Shown one piece after another: positions 1 to 22,078 of a stretch of 64,000 bases of DNA; positions within the stretch are counted from its first letter, which is position 1; each line of letters begins with the position of its first letter. The position numbers were made by a program, and so were the translations under genes. The notes below the pieces were generated by a model. It did not search any database. It saw nothing but the letters and a program-made list of their open reading frames with translations, and was not told where the DNA came from. This DNA comes from Cyrtodaria siliqua (lineage: Eukaryota > Mollusca > Bivalvia > Adapedonta > Hiatellidae), in assembly GCA_037043455.1 (NCBI GenBank), contig JAWPHD010003092.1, positions 1 through 64,000 of the forward strand, read 5' to 3'.

Positions 1-314
1 CTGCAGGACCAGTACGGCAGTTGCTCTTATCTGAGCTTTCCATGTATTTTCCATCAACAATATGTGAAGGAGAGACAAACATGTATTGATTTAAAAATAT
101 GTGCAAAAAATATAAAAACTTGTGAAGAATTGTATTAGGAAATAAAAGAACAAGGCAAAGATATGATATTTGAATATATAAACACTTGATGAACATTTTT
201 CATATTTAATGGACTGGTAAAGGTGAAAAATGTACATTTTAGATCATATGTTCAAAAGATGGTTGCATAGTTGGCTGGCTAATACACTGCATTAAAGTTT
301 TGGTGACATTACAG
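1..314. other. Intron upstream of first visible USP7 exon
   Basis: AT-rich sequence ending in the TTACAG acceptor at 314. I see no exon or repeat in it. Confidence 0.5.
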
Positions 315-10551
<10,237 letters not shown>

Positions 10552-10990
10552 ACTTGTCTCTGACAGTGTCCTAGTCTCATATCAGTATAGTCAGAATGGA
10601 CAGATAGACAGGCTGGAGGAGATCGGTTTTAATATTATAATAGTACAGTAGAAGGGTCCGAATGAAAACGACCTCTACGATGCACGGAATGATTAAAACA
10701 ATCCGAAACGAGGAAATCAGACATTGTTGCTCCAGATTTCTCTGTGTTGTGATGCTTTCATATTAAAGCAGACAAACGTGTGCAACTTCGGCGTATCATA
10801 AAAATGAGTTTTAACTAACATTATAAAGTAGATAAATATAATATTGTCAAATCCAATATCAGAAACGAAATAGTATTATACTAAGGAAAATGAAGATACG
10901 GTCTGATATTATAATGTATTGATTTGATATTCTATATATTACACAAGTGAAGAAAATGATTTAAGTTTAGCTGTTGGACTGGTCACATAT
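10552..10990 (+). other. Probable USP7 3' untranslated region
   Basis: Non-coding sequence after the USP7 stop. An ATTAAA at 10762-10767 is a possible polyadenylation signal about 210 bp downstream. No transcript evidence; the 3' end could be elsewhere. Confidence 0.3.
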
Positions 10991-10997
10991 AGTGTTA

Positions 10998-11425
10998 GTT
11001 CTACTGGTTTTCTGTGCAGGATGTTATTTCTGCTGGTTTCTTGTAAAGGGTCTTAGTTTTACTGGTTTACTGTAAAGGATCTTAGTTCTACTGGTTTCCT
11101 GTAAAGGATATTAGTTCTACCGGTTTCCTGTAAAGGATCTCAGTTCTACTGTTTTCCTGTACAGAATGTTAGTTCTACTGTTTTCCTGTACAGGATGTTA
11201 GTTCTACTGGTGTCCTATAAAATGTTTTAGTTTCCTGTAAAGGATCTTAGTTCTACCGGTTTCCTGTAAAGGATCAGTTCTACTGTTTTTCTGTACAGGA
11301 TGTTAGTTCTACTGGTTTCCTGTAAAATGTTTTAGTTTTACTGGTTTCCTGTAAAGGAGCTTAGTTCTACCGGTTTCCTGTAAAGGATCTCAGTTCTACT
11401 GGTTTCCTGTACAGGATGTTGACAG
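10998..11425. repeat. ~32-bp minisatellite
   Basis: About 13 imperfect copies of a unit built from TTAGTTCTACTGGTTTCCTG and TAAAGGATC. Variants alternate TAAAGGATCTTAG and TACAGGATGTTAG, so two sub-families are interspersed. It begins about 450 bp after the USP7 stop. Confidence 0.8.
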
Positions 11426-13088
11426 ATGTTCTATAAAACATTTATTTTAAAATTTCTGTGATCATTACGAGATATGCAAATGCACATATAAAGGTGGAAT
11501 GCACCTTATTAATTTATAATTTGAATACCATGGCAGCTTTAAGTGCAGTTTACATTTCTTTACATTGTCATTTGTGTTTACAAAATGCAGTTACTGGTAA
11601 CCAAAATGAAAGGTTACCAAAATGCGTGGTTTTTATACGGCAGTATTCGTCCTTACATGCCCTCTGCTATAAGCGCACTTTAAATACATACATAATTGAG
11701 AAAAGGGGCTGTTTATTAAGAAACATTATTATAATGGTTAACTATTATAAGGGTTAACTGTATTGAAATTTTGAAATTTGCGACTGTATTTCAGTCGTTC
11801 AATCGTTGCAATTTTTGTTTAATGATTACGCGTTAACGGAGCTGTTAAACACGAGTTGCGATCATTAAACGACTGATATACTATCGCAGAAGTCCACATT
11901 TCAATACTGGTTAACCAATTTTTAATGCATTTTAGTGTTTTTGACAGTTTTACTCACAAACTATTTGAAATGAAACTAACTGATGTCACGTTTGTGACGG
12001 TTAACGTCACATGACTGGCATTTGCGACGTGTTGTGCTGTGTACAGGCATTTGTGACTATTATTTGCGACAAAAATTTGAACGTCAATTAGTCTTACTGC
12101 TGGATGTTTGTCAAGTGCGTTAGAATTGTCTTTTTACACTCGCTTTTGACTCGAAACTGATTACTAGAACACAGATTTGTGACTTTTGATCAACGATCAA
12201 TCGTGCTAACATTACACATACAAAATTACTTGTGCACTGGCAGTGATAGAAAACCTGAAAACCATACAAGTAAATTGTTATTTTCTATTTTAATTTGGCT
12301 AACTGATGATAACGGCAATATGGAAAGCTTGCATGGGGCGCTATTAGGGATGAATACAGTAGATAAGAATCAATGCAGTTTTATAATTAATAACGATTTT
12401 TGTTGTACTTCCTTCTGTGTGTGAAAAACTTAAAATAAAATAACCCAAAATCAAATCAGTAGGTACCACGTCGGTGGTTTTGCACATGTTTGAATGAAGA
12501 ATTTAAACGGGTAATGTCGATGGGGCATTTCAGATTTCTCTTTTTGTCATCTAGTGACATTCTTACTAAACACTGTCCATCTTGAAATTGTGAAAGTTTG
12601 TTCCAATATATAACCGAACATGCATTGAGGCAGGTATATAACCAAACAATGCATTAAAGTGGTTATATAATCGAGCCTGCATTTTTAGCAACTACACATG
12701 GAGGAGAACGCATATCAAAACTATCATTCCCGAAGATAAGCTAAAAGACAAATGTTTACGCATATTTCTCGCCACTCGTGTTAAATTATGTTGTTGCTCG
12801 TCGTCTTGGCCGACTTGTGGCAATCGTAGAAATGACATGGGTTTACATATACGTCATGGAGTGGCATTTCTGGCACTGCTTGACAATTAATGGCCGAGGG
12901 GAAATGGACCCTGTGCCTTGTGATAGTTTGACACTATTGCAACCTCTTGTAATGGTACCTTGGCGGTCGAGGAAATCTCGATGTCAAGAATCTGTTTTTA
13001 AAAAAAAGCACTTTTAATCAATGTTGTTTTTAATATGTAAGTATGAAGATTGCAATATGTATATATGTTGTCCTTGTGAGAACAAATA
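11426..13088. other. Intergenic, no recognised gene
   Basis: AT-rich sequence with short open frames only (the longest about 99 codons, without family resemblance) and scattered TTTGCGAC/GTGACG words near 11760-12080. Nothing is supportable as a gene. Confidence 0.5.
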
Positions 13089-13581
13089 CACTGTCTGGTA
13101 TGTGTTTCGGTGTAGAGCTTTTATGATACGCTGTATTATTTTCAAGATGGCGGACAATGTTTACGTCGGAAGGTAGGTGTCCAGTTATTTCACCTGGATT
13201 TTTCATTTCCATCGTTTATAATAAATATAATCGTACTTAAAGTATCAGGGACAGTCCAATGTCTTGAATTATTCCCGTCAATTTCACAGATCTCCGGTTT
13301 TAAAACCAGTCAGCTCTCACAATCAGTGGTTTCCCATTTTTAAAAAATGAAACGAGAGATGACCACTATTTTGGTGTCTGGGAGTCATTTATAGGCATTC
13401 GAATTCCTAGAAGGTACGTGCATAAATATTCGAATCTTTCAGTTTAGAGTGTTTGTAAACATCCTTTGACCACATAACTTGCATAATGTAGATGTTTTTT
13501 TGGGTTTGAAAAATGTCAACATTGTCCACCATCTTGAAAATAATACACCTTACCATACACCGAAACACGTACCAGACAGTG
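13089..13581. repeat. Foldback element with ~70-bp inverted arms
   Basis: The left arm (13089-13162: CACTGTCTGGTATGTGTTTC then TTTCAAGATGGCGGACAATG) is the near reverse complement of the right arm (13516-13581: CATTGTCCACCATCTTGAAA then ACACGTACCAGACAGTG). About 350 bp separate the arms. It looks like a non-autonomous foldback/MITE; no open frame and no clear target duplication. Confidence 0.6.
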
Positions 13582-13989
13582 AAATGCTGAAATAAACTGT
13601 TTCTTTTGTGATGTTTCGTCAGTTGTTCAAATGAAATGGAATGAGTGGACACAAACAAATGCATTTTAATCCAAGGTTGTTTTCCTGACAACTTGTCCTA
13701 CTTTACACGTCCGTGTTCAAAGAAAGGATCGCAAACTTTTAAACTCTTCTAAATTGTAATTTAAGTCTTCTTTACTATGAAAAGTTGTCAAATCATCTGT
13801 TGCTCTAATTAAGGTAATTGGCAACATAAAAAGAGTTGTTTTGGTTTTACCAATAAATTAAATAGTAACAAGAATCTCTAATTTACCAGTTTTGTGGGGG
13901 TTTTTTACTTCATAAACAAATGTTGGTTTACACTGCCCAGTAGGGGTGTTGACAATATGAAATAGTGCTTGACATTCCAAATATCCTTG

Positions 13990-14460
13990 AATCAGACTTG
14001 TCTCTTAGCTTGGAATTGATACGATTATCTCATAGCTCAAAATTCATATATCTTGTAGCTATGAATTTATATTGTAATTATCTCTTGGCTCTGAATGGAT
14101 ATATTTATCTCGTAGCTCTGAATTAAGATCTTTTAGCTCTGAATGGATAAATTTATTTCGTAGCTCTAAATTGACATATTTATTTAGGAGCTCTGAATGT
14201 ATATGTTTATCTCTTAGCTCTGAGTTTGCGAATTGACATATTTTATCGCGGAGTTCTGAATTTATTTTTTATCTCAGAGCTCTGAATGGATATATTTATC
14301 TCGTAGCTCTGCGTTGACATATTTATCTAGTAGCTCTGAATCAATATATTTATCTCATAGTTCTGAATCAATATATTTCTCTCATAGCTCTGAACTGATA
14401 AATTTATCTCATAGTTCTGAATCAATATATTGATCTTGTTGCTCTGAACTGATATTTTAT
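13990..14460. repeat. ~33-bp minisatellite (ATTTATCTCATAGCTCTGAA)
   Basis: About 14 diverged copies of ATATATTTATCTCRTAGCTC then TGAAT. Degeneracy suggests an old array. No coding role is seen. Confidence 0.75.
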
Positions 14461-16212
14461 TTTTCTGATTCTGATATATCGGAGGATATAATTTGTTTGT
14501 TGGGTTGAAGTAGAAATACTGAACAACTTTAAATGTTTTCTAAGAGATGCAAATGTGTGTCTGATATTCAAGGTTACACTTTTTGGGTTGTTTATTATAA
14601 GTTTACTAAATTCACAAGTAAATGTGTAAATACTTTTAACTAGAATACCATTGTCTGGTTGCTGTGACCTACTTACTTTAAAATAAAGGACACGTCTGCT
14701 TTTCGATACACATCCTGAATTGTACTTAATATTAGATTTTGCAGAATATTTGTTAACCAAACTTCATCTGTGTGCCTTTACAGACCTGATATTTGACCTT
14801 TATCCGATATAACAGTCCTCAACTTTTGTCAAGTCCGACTTTTCTCGGCTATAATTCCAACTCAGTATCTCGCACCTTTCATTGCTTAATCGCACCACGT
14901 GGTCATTGTCATTCATGGAGGCATTTCATAATCAATGATGGCAATACTACATTATACCTCATGAAGAAAACAGGTGTTTCCATACATCAGCTGTAGTGAT
15001 AATCTGAATAAAAACAGAGATTTGTAAACGCATTATTCACAAATAGAGTTGTTTGAATTATAAAAGTATTTTCTGTATTTTATTGAATTGAATTGCTAAT
15101 TTGGCACTTCAATCATATACACACAATCAGTTTGTTTTTTATGGAATGCTGTTCGCGACAATTACCCCGTTTCCTGGTATTGTAATTGTAATCTTGTGTG
15201 TATTTAGATGTTCGAGAATCGAGGTAAATAATTGGTGAAAAACAGCTTTTTATCGGCAGGGGCGTACCTGGGCATACGCACTGACGCAGGTGCGTACAGG
15301 CTATTAAGGAAGCAAATAAAAAATGCGAAAATGCGAAAAATGCAATAAAAACTGAAGGTATAGTGGGGTTAGGCACATTTGTGAATCCAAAACTCGATGG
15401 TGCGTATACATAAATTAGCATACAATTAAGCTTTTCTTATCTCAATATCTGAAGAGCTTTTAAGGGGACATAATTTGTGGATGTATTTTTTGAACCCATT
15501 GCAACACGTACTGGAAGTGTCGGCCTGGGGAAGTGTCGGCCTGGACACCCATTGCAACACAGGAAGTCGGATAATGGCGTCAAGAAATAAATCTCATTTC
15601 TTTTTGTAAAAAAAGGAATTTTCACTAATTTAAAGTGCTATGTTTTGTTTATATCACATTGTTGATCTATTTGTTACATTGTTCAAGCATTGCCATGTTA
15701 AGTTTGTGACTTTTTAATTTATTTTGCTTATATGGAAATGAGTGTATGAATACAATATTATGGCATCTCAGTGTTTATGTTTTTAAAGGGACCATTCATT
15801 CATGAGACAAGTTCTTTCTTAGAAGATACATGACCCTCATTTTTCTGTGGATTTTTTGGCAGCATATGTTTCATTTGTGTTGAGAATATAGGTTATTCAT
15901 TTTTAATTTGGGCCTAGATATGAATGACAACATGGCATTTAAATTTTAATTCACACACAACTCAATGCAACAATCAATGGGTGTGTTACACCTATAACAA
16001 AAACAGTATTAAGATACACCAATTTTAGATTTTGTTGAAAGAAAAAACAAAACATTTTATTTTTATAAATTTTAGTAGAGAATTATTAATTTAAAAATAT
16101 TTATTTGTTCAGTTGTTTATTTTGAATCAGTTTGAGTAGATTTATCTATAGCGTACGTACAAGGGGTGATTAAATAGAAACATGTTGTTACTGTTTTATT
16201 CTTTGTGTTACA
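14461..16212. other. Intergenic, nothing recognised
   Basis: AT-rich. A local direct repeat (GGAAGTGTCGGCCTGG twice at about 15515-15545) is the only structure seen. Open frames up to 112 codons show no domain-like features. Confidence 0.45.
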
Positions 16213-16478
16213 TACTAGTGTAATCGGACCTGAAAAATTACATATAAATATTTAAGGCACTCAACGAGTTTGAACTCGGGACACCTTGCATGTGAAGCGG
16301 ACACCCTACCGATATCACTAAAAAAGCTAGCTCTGCGTTTGAACTCGGGACCCCTTGCATGTCAAGCGGACGCCCTACCGATATCACTAAAAAAGCTAGC
16401 TCTGCGGCGAGACAGTAGTAACGCGCTTATAAACCTATCTATTTACATACCCCACAACTGAGTCATATTACACTAGTA
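16213..16478. mobile_element. MITE with 12-bp terminal inverted repeats carrying a tRNA-like dimer
   Basis: TACTAGTGTAAT (16213-16224) and ATTACACTAGTA (16467-16478) are perfect inverted ends of a 266-bp element. Inside are two 69-bp tandem units (16269-16337 and 16338-16406). On the - strand each reads like a degraded tRNA: CGGTAGGGCGTCCGC, TTGACATGC, then CCCGAGTTCAAAC, a near B-box. An anticodon loop of the TTGACAT type would be Val-GAC-like. A DNA-transposon shell around tRNA-derived sequence is unusual. Functional tRNA is unlikely. Confidence 0.65.
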
Positions 16479-16950
16479 ACTATTGTTGTTTTCGTACATT
16501 ATATTTTAAACTGAAAATGACATGGACAATTTTAGAAATATCTTTTGAAAATACAATTATCTAGTACTTATAAAGTTCTGATGACTTTCAAGATTTTATT
16601 TCACCCTCCAACATAGCTGCTAGAAACAGTCAGTCTCAATTTAAAAATTAATCCAAACTCTTATTTATTACAAGCCACAAGCATAATAAGTTCATGTTCA
16701 TTAAATTAAATGTTGATTTAATTGCATGCATATCTTTAACACGTTGTAAGAAGCATGTATGATTGACTGAAACAAGAGAGATGTATATGCGCACATGTAC
16801 CACATGTCGCCTCGTGCATGACGTTTATATTATTTACACAAATTATCTCTCTTTTTTCATATGAATTTGAACTTAAACAAGTTGCATGCATATGAATCCG
16901 TATGGTTTTGTACATTTTTGTGACTGTTGTTGATTTTAATTGGAGGGAAG

Positions 16951-17158
16951 ATTGCTGTCAAAATGTCTTGACGGTCAGAATACTGCTGTCAAAATGTCTC
17001 GACGGTCAGAAAACTGCTGTCAAAATGTCTCGACGGTCAGAATACTGCTGTCAAATGTCTCGACGGTCAGAATACTGCTGTCAAAATGTCTCGACGGTCA
17101 TGACAGCTGTCAAAATGTCTTGACGGTCATGACAGCTGTCAAAATGTCTTGACGGTCG
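16951..17158. repeat. 31-bp minisatellite, about 7 units
   Basis: Units of GCTGTCAAAATGTCTCGACG followed by GTCAGAATACT. The last units change to GTCATGACA, which creates the palindromic junction TGTCATGACAGCTGTCA-like sequence. The array ends at GACGGTCGTC. Open frames running through it are a by-product of the repeat. Confidence 0.85.
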
Positions 17159-17490
17159 TCTTCCAAGCCCAGTTTGTTGTGAAAGTATAATAAATGTGTG
17201 TTAGAAAGGTCATGTGATTCTGTTAACTTTTAAATTAATTGTCTTTTGTGTCAAATATGGCAGTCATCCTTAAATAAATGAAAATTGTCTTGATCCCGTG
17301 TTATGGTTTTCTGATTTATTTTTCCATCTGTCTTGTGTCATACTGTATTGAGGATAAAATGTGAAGAATACTCGTCAGCTTATCTAACGATGCAAATAAC
17401 TAATTCTTTATATTTTGTGACACCTTATTAGACGCGTTGTTACTTCCAGAAATAGTCAAGAAGATTATAATCTTTGTACTATAAAGAACT

Positions 17491-17732
17491 GCAGCGTGGA
17501 TTAGTGGTAGAGCATCGACCTCACACCTGCCGGGTCACACCAAAGATTCATGAAAGTAGATTCCTTTCTCGACATTTAGCTTAAAAATGTGTAGTGCTAA
17601 GATTGTTAGGCCCAATGTCGGTTTGTAACTGTGGAGTACGTTTATGACGTGGTATTCCGGTGTGACAGCACTATAATGTTGAGCTTAGACACTGATATGT
17701 CCGATGAGTGTTAAACCGTACATTCATTCATT
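17491..17732 (+). mobile_element. tRNA-derived SINE (degraded head)
   Basis: Head GCGTGGATTAGTGGTAGAGC resembles a tRNA D-arm/A-box region, with a weak B-box (GGGTCACACC). The body holds GGTATTCCGGTGTGACAGCA and the end is GTGTTAAACCGTACATTCAT with TTCATT repeats. The ATTC tail resembles the 3' end of the LINE at 21852. Confidence 0.5.
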
Positions 17733-17815
17733 GTACCATGATGTTGGATGAATCGGACAATAAGTACTACAACATGTAGATGATTACATAGTTGAAGGGA
17801 CACGGGAATCTTGAT

Positions 17816-18525
17816 TTTTAGCTCTACTGGCCAGGCAAACTTTTGAGATGATGTGTTCTCCATCTGAGATCTCGGACAAGTTCACTGAGTTATCAGCCCT
17901 TGAATGGCAAATATGCGTAACTTTGCCTTGTGGGCACTCTTATCCCTACTTTTTTATCCGATCTTAACCAAACTTGCACCGTAGTTATGGGTAAGTTTGC
18001 CTTTTGGGCACTCTAGCTCCTCCATATCTTAACCAGCCAAATTCAGTCACTGGTCGCCGAGTATGACCCTTAATTATCAGGGAGTGACTATACAGTATAC
18101 TTAATTACTCCCTGGAATTATCAAACATTTTTAAATTTTCCAAGTTGCTTTCATTTTCCATCTTATCCTACCCAAACTTATTTTCCATCTAATCCTACCC
18201 AAACTTTCACAGAATATGCATAGAACTAAGATCTTGGACATGTTTTAACCAAATAAATCTGATATCAAAGTGAGTTATCTACCCTTGAATCTGCAAAAAA
18301 TATGTATTTTGACCTTGTTATACGACCATAGCACTTCCATTTTTATACGACTGTAGGGACGTATTCTGTTGTGGCATTGTCCGTCCATCCATTAACTTTG
18401 ACCTGACAACTGATGGTGGCTTATGACATTTCAAAGTATAAGATCTACAACAATGGAACTTTGTACATATCTCAGCATGATCCAATGAATGCATCTGATA
18501 AAGGCCCATAACTGTCTGGTTCATA
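17816..18525 (-). repeat. Diverged Helitron-like fragments, inverted
   Basis: TTTTTAGCTCTACTGGCCA at 17817 is the reverse complement of the 3' end of the element at 9388-9414. The body is too diverged to define units, although 'accaaact/ttgcac' phrases recur. A second fragment start at about 18338 carries GTCCGTCCATCC. Confidence 0.45.
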
Positions 18526-19256
18526 TTTTTACTACTGATCAAAGATCAGCAGAGCTTATGCCGTGGTGCGCCATCCGTCCGTCTGTAAGCTTTTTTAGCG
18601 ACTACTCCTCTGAAACTACTTGGTTGATTTTCACAAAACATCACATGAATGTTTCTCTTGATGTCTAGTTGATCTTAGCAAAATTTCAAGATGGCCGCCA
18701 CGGCTAAAAATAGATTTTTAAAAAACAAGTTTGAGGCGACTACTTCTTGAAAACTAAAAGTGATATTGATATGGGACTTTTTCTAAAATGATCTGCATGA
18801 CATAATGTTGATCCTTGTCGAAAATTATTTTGATTTGACATTAAACATGGCCGCCAGTGGCCATCTTTGTTTACAAGGAGTAATATAGTAAAAAATTGTA
18901 GTGACTACTCTGAAACTACTAGACAGATTTTTATGAAAATTCACATGAATGAATGCTGATCTAGCTATCAAAACCTATCAGTAGAGCTTCAAGGTCATTG
19001 ACCTCGTTAATTATTCTCCTTTGGTTTAACCTTTAACTTAACCTTGCCTTTTACAAGTGATTGTGGCAAATTACTTTCAAAGTATTAGGTGTACAACAAT
19101 GAAACTGCACCCAGCTTCAACATGATCCAATGAATATATCTTATAATGGCCCATAGCGCTCTGGTTCATATTTTTGAATTATTTCCCTTTGAAAAAGGTT
19201 TAACTATGAACTTAGCCTTGCCAACGACGGACGTATATACCCTGCTAGGTGGTGCC
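18526..19256 (-). mobile_element. Helitron-like pearl-type element, inverted copy
   Basis: Its 3' terminal hairpin CTGATCAAAGATCAG (18535-18549), the GCCGTGGTGCGCCATCCGTC segment and the GTGGCGACTACTCC/CAAGATGGCCGCCA unit landmarks are the reverse complement of the arrays at 42-45 kb and 62-64 kb. Two diverged units are visible. Confidence 0.6.
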
Positions 19257-19375
19257 CTTGTTTATCCAATGTAAAAAAAGTTTTTGTGTCCACGTCCTCC
19301 CTGTTTTCAACTGATTGTTCCAAAACTTTACAAGTTGCTTTAATCCGTAAACATTGATCATGTATTACGGCCATT

Positions 19376-20612
19376 TTTAGCGATCAGCAGAGTTTTGCCT
19401 TGGTGTGTCGTCCGTCGGTTAATTTTTGTGGCGACTATTCCTCTGAAAATACTCGACGGATTTCATGAAACTTCACAGGAATGTTGCTCTTGATGTCTAG
19501 TTGATCAAAAATTCAGGTCGGCCGGAATTCAAGATGGCTGACACTTCTAAAATTAGATTTTAAAACTGCGATTTTATGTGGACTACTTTTCAAAAACCAT
19601 ATTTGGAACCTTTACCAAAATGACTGGCGCGACATGTAGTAGGTTCTAACCAAAGTTCATTTTGATTGGATGTCAAACATGGCCGCCATCTTTGTTTACA
19701 TAGTTATATAGGAAAAACTTGTGGCGACTACTCCTCTAGGTTGCAGAAAACTAAATACTTTCCCATAGACTGCATGTGGTACCTGTCAGCTAATATCTGA
19801 AGAATTATACACCAGATTTTCTTTAAATTACCTTATTTCATAGATATTTTCATCACAAAGCCTTTGAAAGTGTGAAAAAGACAACTTTTCCAGCTCAACC
19901 TCTCTGCACATGTCTGTGTTTACAAACACTATTGAATCCGCACTGAATATTGACATGCAATTTCAATGGATGTTTAATTTTCAAAAACATGAACAAATAT
20001 TTTTTTATTAAATTTAATGATCCTAGCTGATGGGGATTATTTTACCTATAGTTCATCCTTCCTGAAAATGCATATTGAATATTTCGAAGTTATATCTGCT
20101 GACCTCTGTGAACTTTCACTTCTGTACTGATTGTACACAACAAAACGCGGGGCTTAAGCCAGGCTATATTTAGCTGTACGCAGCCTCTAAAACTACTTGA
20201 TGGAATTCATGGAACTTGACAGGAATGTTGCTCTTGATGTTTTGTTGATCCTGGCAAAATTTCAGGTCGGTAGAAAATTCAAGATGGCCGCCACTGCTAA
20301 AAATAAATTTAAAAAATGCGATGTGGCCACTACTTCTCAAAAACTGTAAGTGATATTAAACTGCAACCTTTAAGAAAATGACTGGCGCGACCAAGATTCA
20401 TTTCGACTTGATGTCAAACATGGCCGTCAGTGGCCATCTTTGTTTACATATAATTATATAGGAAAAACTTGTGGCGACTACTCTTCTGAAACTGTTTGAT
20501 GGATTTTCATTAAACTTCACAGGAATGTTGCTCTTGATGTCTAGTTGATCCTAGCAACATTTCAGGTCGGTAGGAAATTCAAGATGGCCGCCATTGCTAA
20601 AAATAGATTTAA
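19376..20612 (-). mobile_element. Second inverted Helitron-like copy
   Basis: Starts GATCAGCAGAGTTTTGCCTT with CGTCGGTTAATTTTT. Unit landmarks CAAGATGGC(C/T)G recur at about 19531, 20281 and 20581. A non-repeat stretch (about 19735-20160) interrupts the array. It is the same family as 42056-43976. Confidence 0.5.
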
Positions 20613-20815
20613 ATCAAAGGACTGAAGGTCCTGAGAGTCGCCAAGATTGAACAGTTTCTATTTTCTTGACGAGGTTAAAGGTTTTTAAATTTACAGTACA
20701 ACATGGACAAACTGTTGATTCGCCGCAAAATGGGGAAACTCTAACCTGTTTTGCAAGGCGTAGTATAACCTTACATGTGTTGAAAAAGAAGTAAAACACC
20801 ATACAAACAAAAATA
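20613..20815 (+). repeat. Retroposed fragment ending GTAAAACACCATACAAAC
   Basis: The 3' end TGTTGAAAAAGAAGTAAAAC then ACCATACAAACAA (20780-20811) is shared with the fragment at 7466-7490. The upstream part shows no clear tRNA boxes. Confidence 0.4.
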
Positions 20816-21669
20816 AAGAGTAGATTTTTATCAGAATCTGAGAATCTTTCCCATATAGTCAATAGAGACTGTTGAACGATATTTGGAAAACATGCACGAA
20901 ACTGACTTTGTTTCAGCCTCCACTGATTGAAGACAGTTAAATATTCAGTGTAAGAAGAAATGAGAACAAGTTATGAAAATGTAATTGTTGACAAAGTTTT
21001 TATTTTAAATCAATTGAGTTAAGAGAATGTTTGAATATTTATATTAAAGACATTGAAAACTTGTCTTTGTTTGGAGTTAAAATAGTTTTTCAACAAATGT
21101 TATGCTAGTTACGACGGTCAGTTTTTTTAGTGGTGGAGGCAGACCACACAATATGATGGAGGCAGACCACCCAATTATTCCTGGGTAAAAGCAGTGCTAT
21201 ATACCTCCCACCATCTGCAAGATTACTATGAATCAAAAGACCTCATACATATAACCCAAAAGCAGTGATTTGAACCCAGGTTAGAGCGCAATCGACTGGT
21301 ATTCAGACATTGTCATTTCAATAGTCAAGTATAGGGCGACAACATGACACTGCTCATGATATATTGCTATAATTTCTCTGACCACATGCATCGTATCAAA
21401 GGTATTTATTGCGATTTAAAAACAACGAAATATGTATATATTTGATTTTCTAGCTTTATTGGCCTACGTAAACAAATGCAGTTTTAACGTAAATTAGTTA
21501 TCCAACTGTATCAAGATACATATCATTCTGCATCATGAATCGTCAATACACATTGTTTTGTTTTGCCATTACAAGCATCATTAGCAAAGTGTATCATTGC
21601 AGCCCTAGTAAAATAAAAGTAAAATACAGCGGAACACAATTCACTTTCTAACGACTGATTTAATTTTGT
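20816..21669. other. Intergenic, nothing firm
   Basis: AT-rich. Short direct repeat GTGGAGGCAGACCAC/GATGGAGGCAGACCAC near 21135-21170. A possible B-box-like GGTTCAAATC on the - strand near 21270 is too weak to call a SINE. Confidence 0.4.
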
Positions 21670-21851
21670 TTAGCCAAGAATGGCAACATGTAATGAAAAT
21701 AGAAGGTGGTCAGTTGTGGTAATAAGTCTATTCCAGAATTGCACATCTCTCTTAATTCTAATCATTTCTATACCCCTAGGTGTCCATATAACTAAATTGC
21801 ACCAATTTACATTGCAAATGTGGAGCTGTCCCTGAATTTGGTAAAAATATG
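21670..21851 (-). CDS. C-terminal end of the YqaJ-like gene, left of the LINE
   Basis: On the - strand, AYFYQIQGQLHICNVNWCN continues to VIWTPRGIEMIRIKRDVQFW and a TAA at 21672-21670. The Y-x-x-Q-x-Q and W-x-P/V-W-T-P pattern is the usual end of YqaJ-like domains. This proves that the two sides of the LINE were once contiguous. Confidence 0.75.
21839..21851. repeat. 13-bp target-site duplication, 3' side of LINE
   Basis: TGGTAAAAATATG, identical to 29212-29224 on the other side of the LINE. Confidence 0.85.
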
Positions 21852-22078
21852 AATAAATGAATGAATGAATGGTGTTTTACGGCACGTCGACACATAAATA
21901 GGTCATATTGTGCGCAAAAATTTATGAAAAATGAAGTATTAATTAAAAATTAATGTAAATATATAAAGATAAAACTATTAAAAAATAAGGGATGATAAGG
22001 TGTAATATAAACTATGTATGTAAATCAACAAATGCCCGTCAACGGGTATATAAACAAGTTAATATATATAAGAACACA

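Noticed and set aside
14422..14760. A 112-codon open frame on the - strand.
   Set aside because: AT-rich, overlaps the edge of a minisatellite, and has no family-like motif.
16902..17152. Two overlapping open frames with CQNVSTVRILL repeats.
   Set aside because: They are the 31-bp minisatellite, not a protein.
21240..21310. A SINE with a B-box-like GGTTCAAATC on the - strand.
   Set aside because: No A-box at proper distance and no recognisable body or tail.
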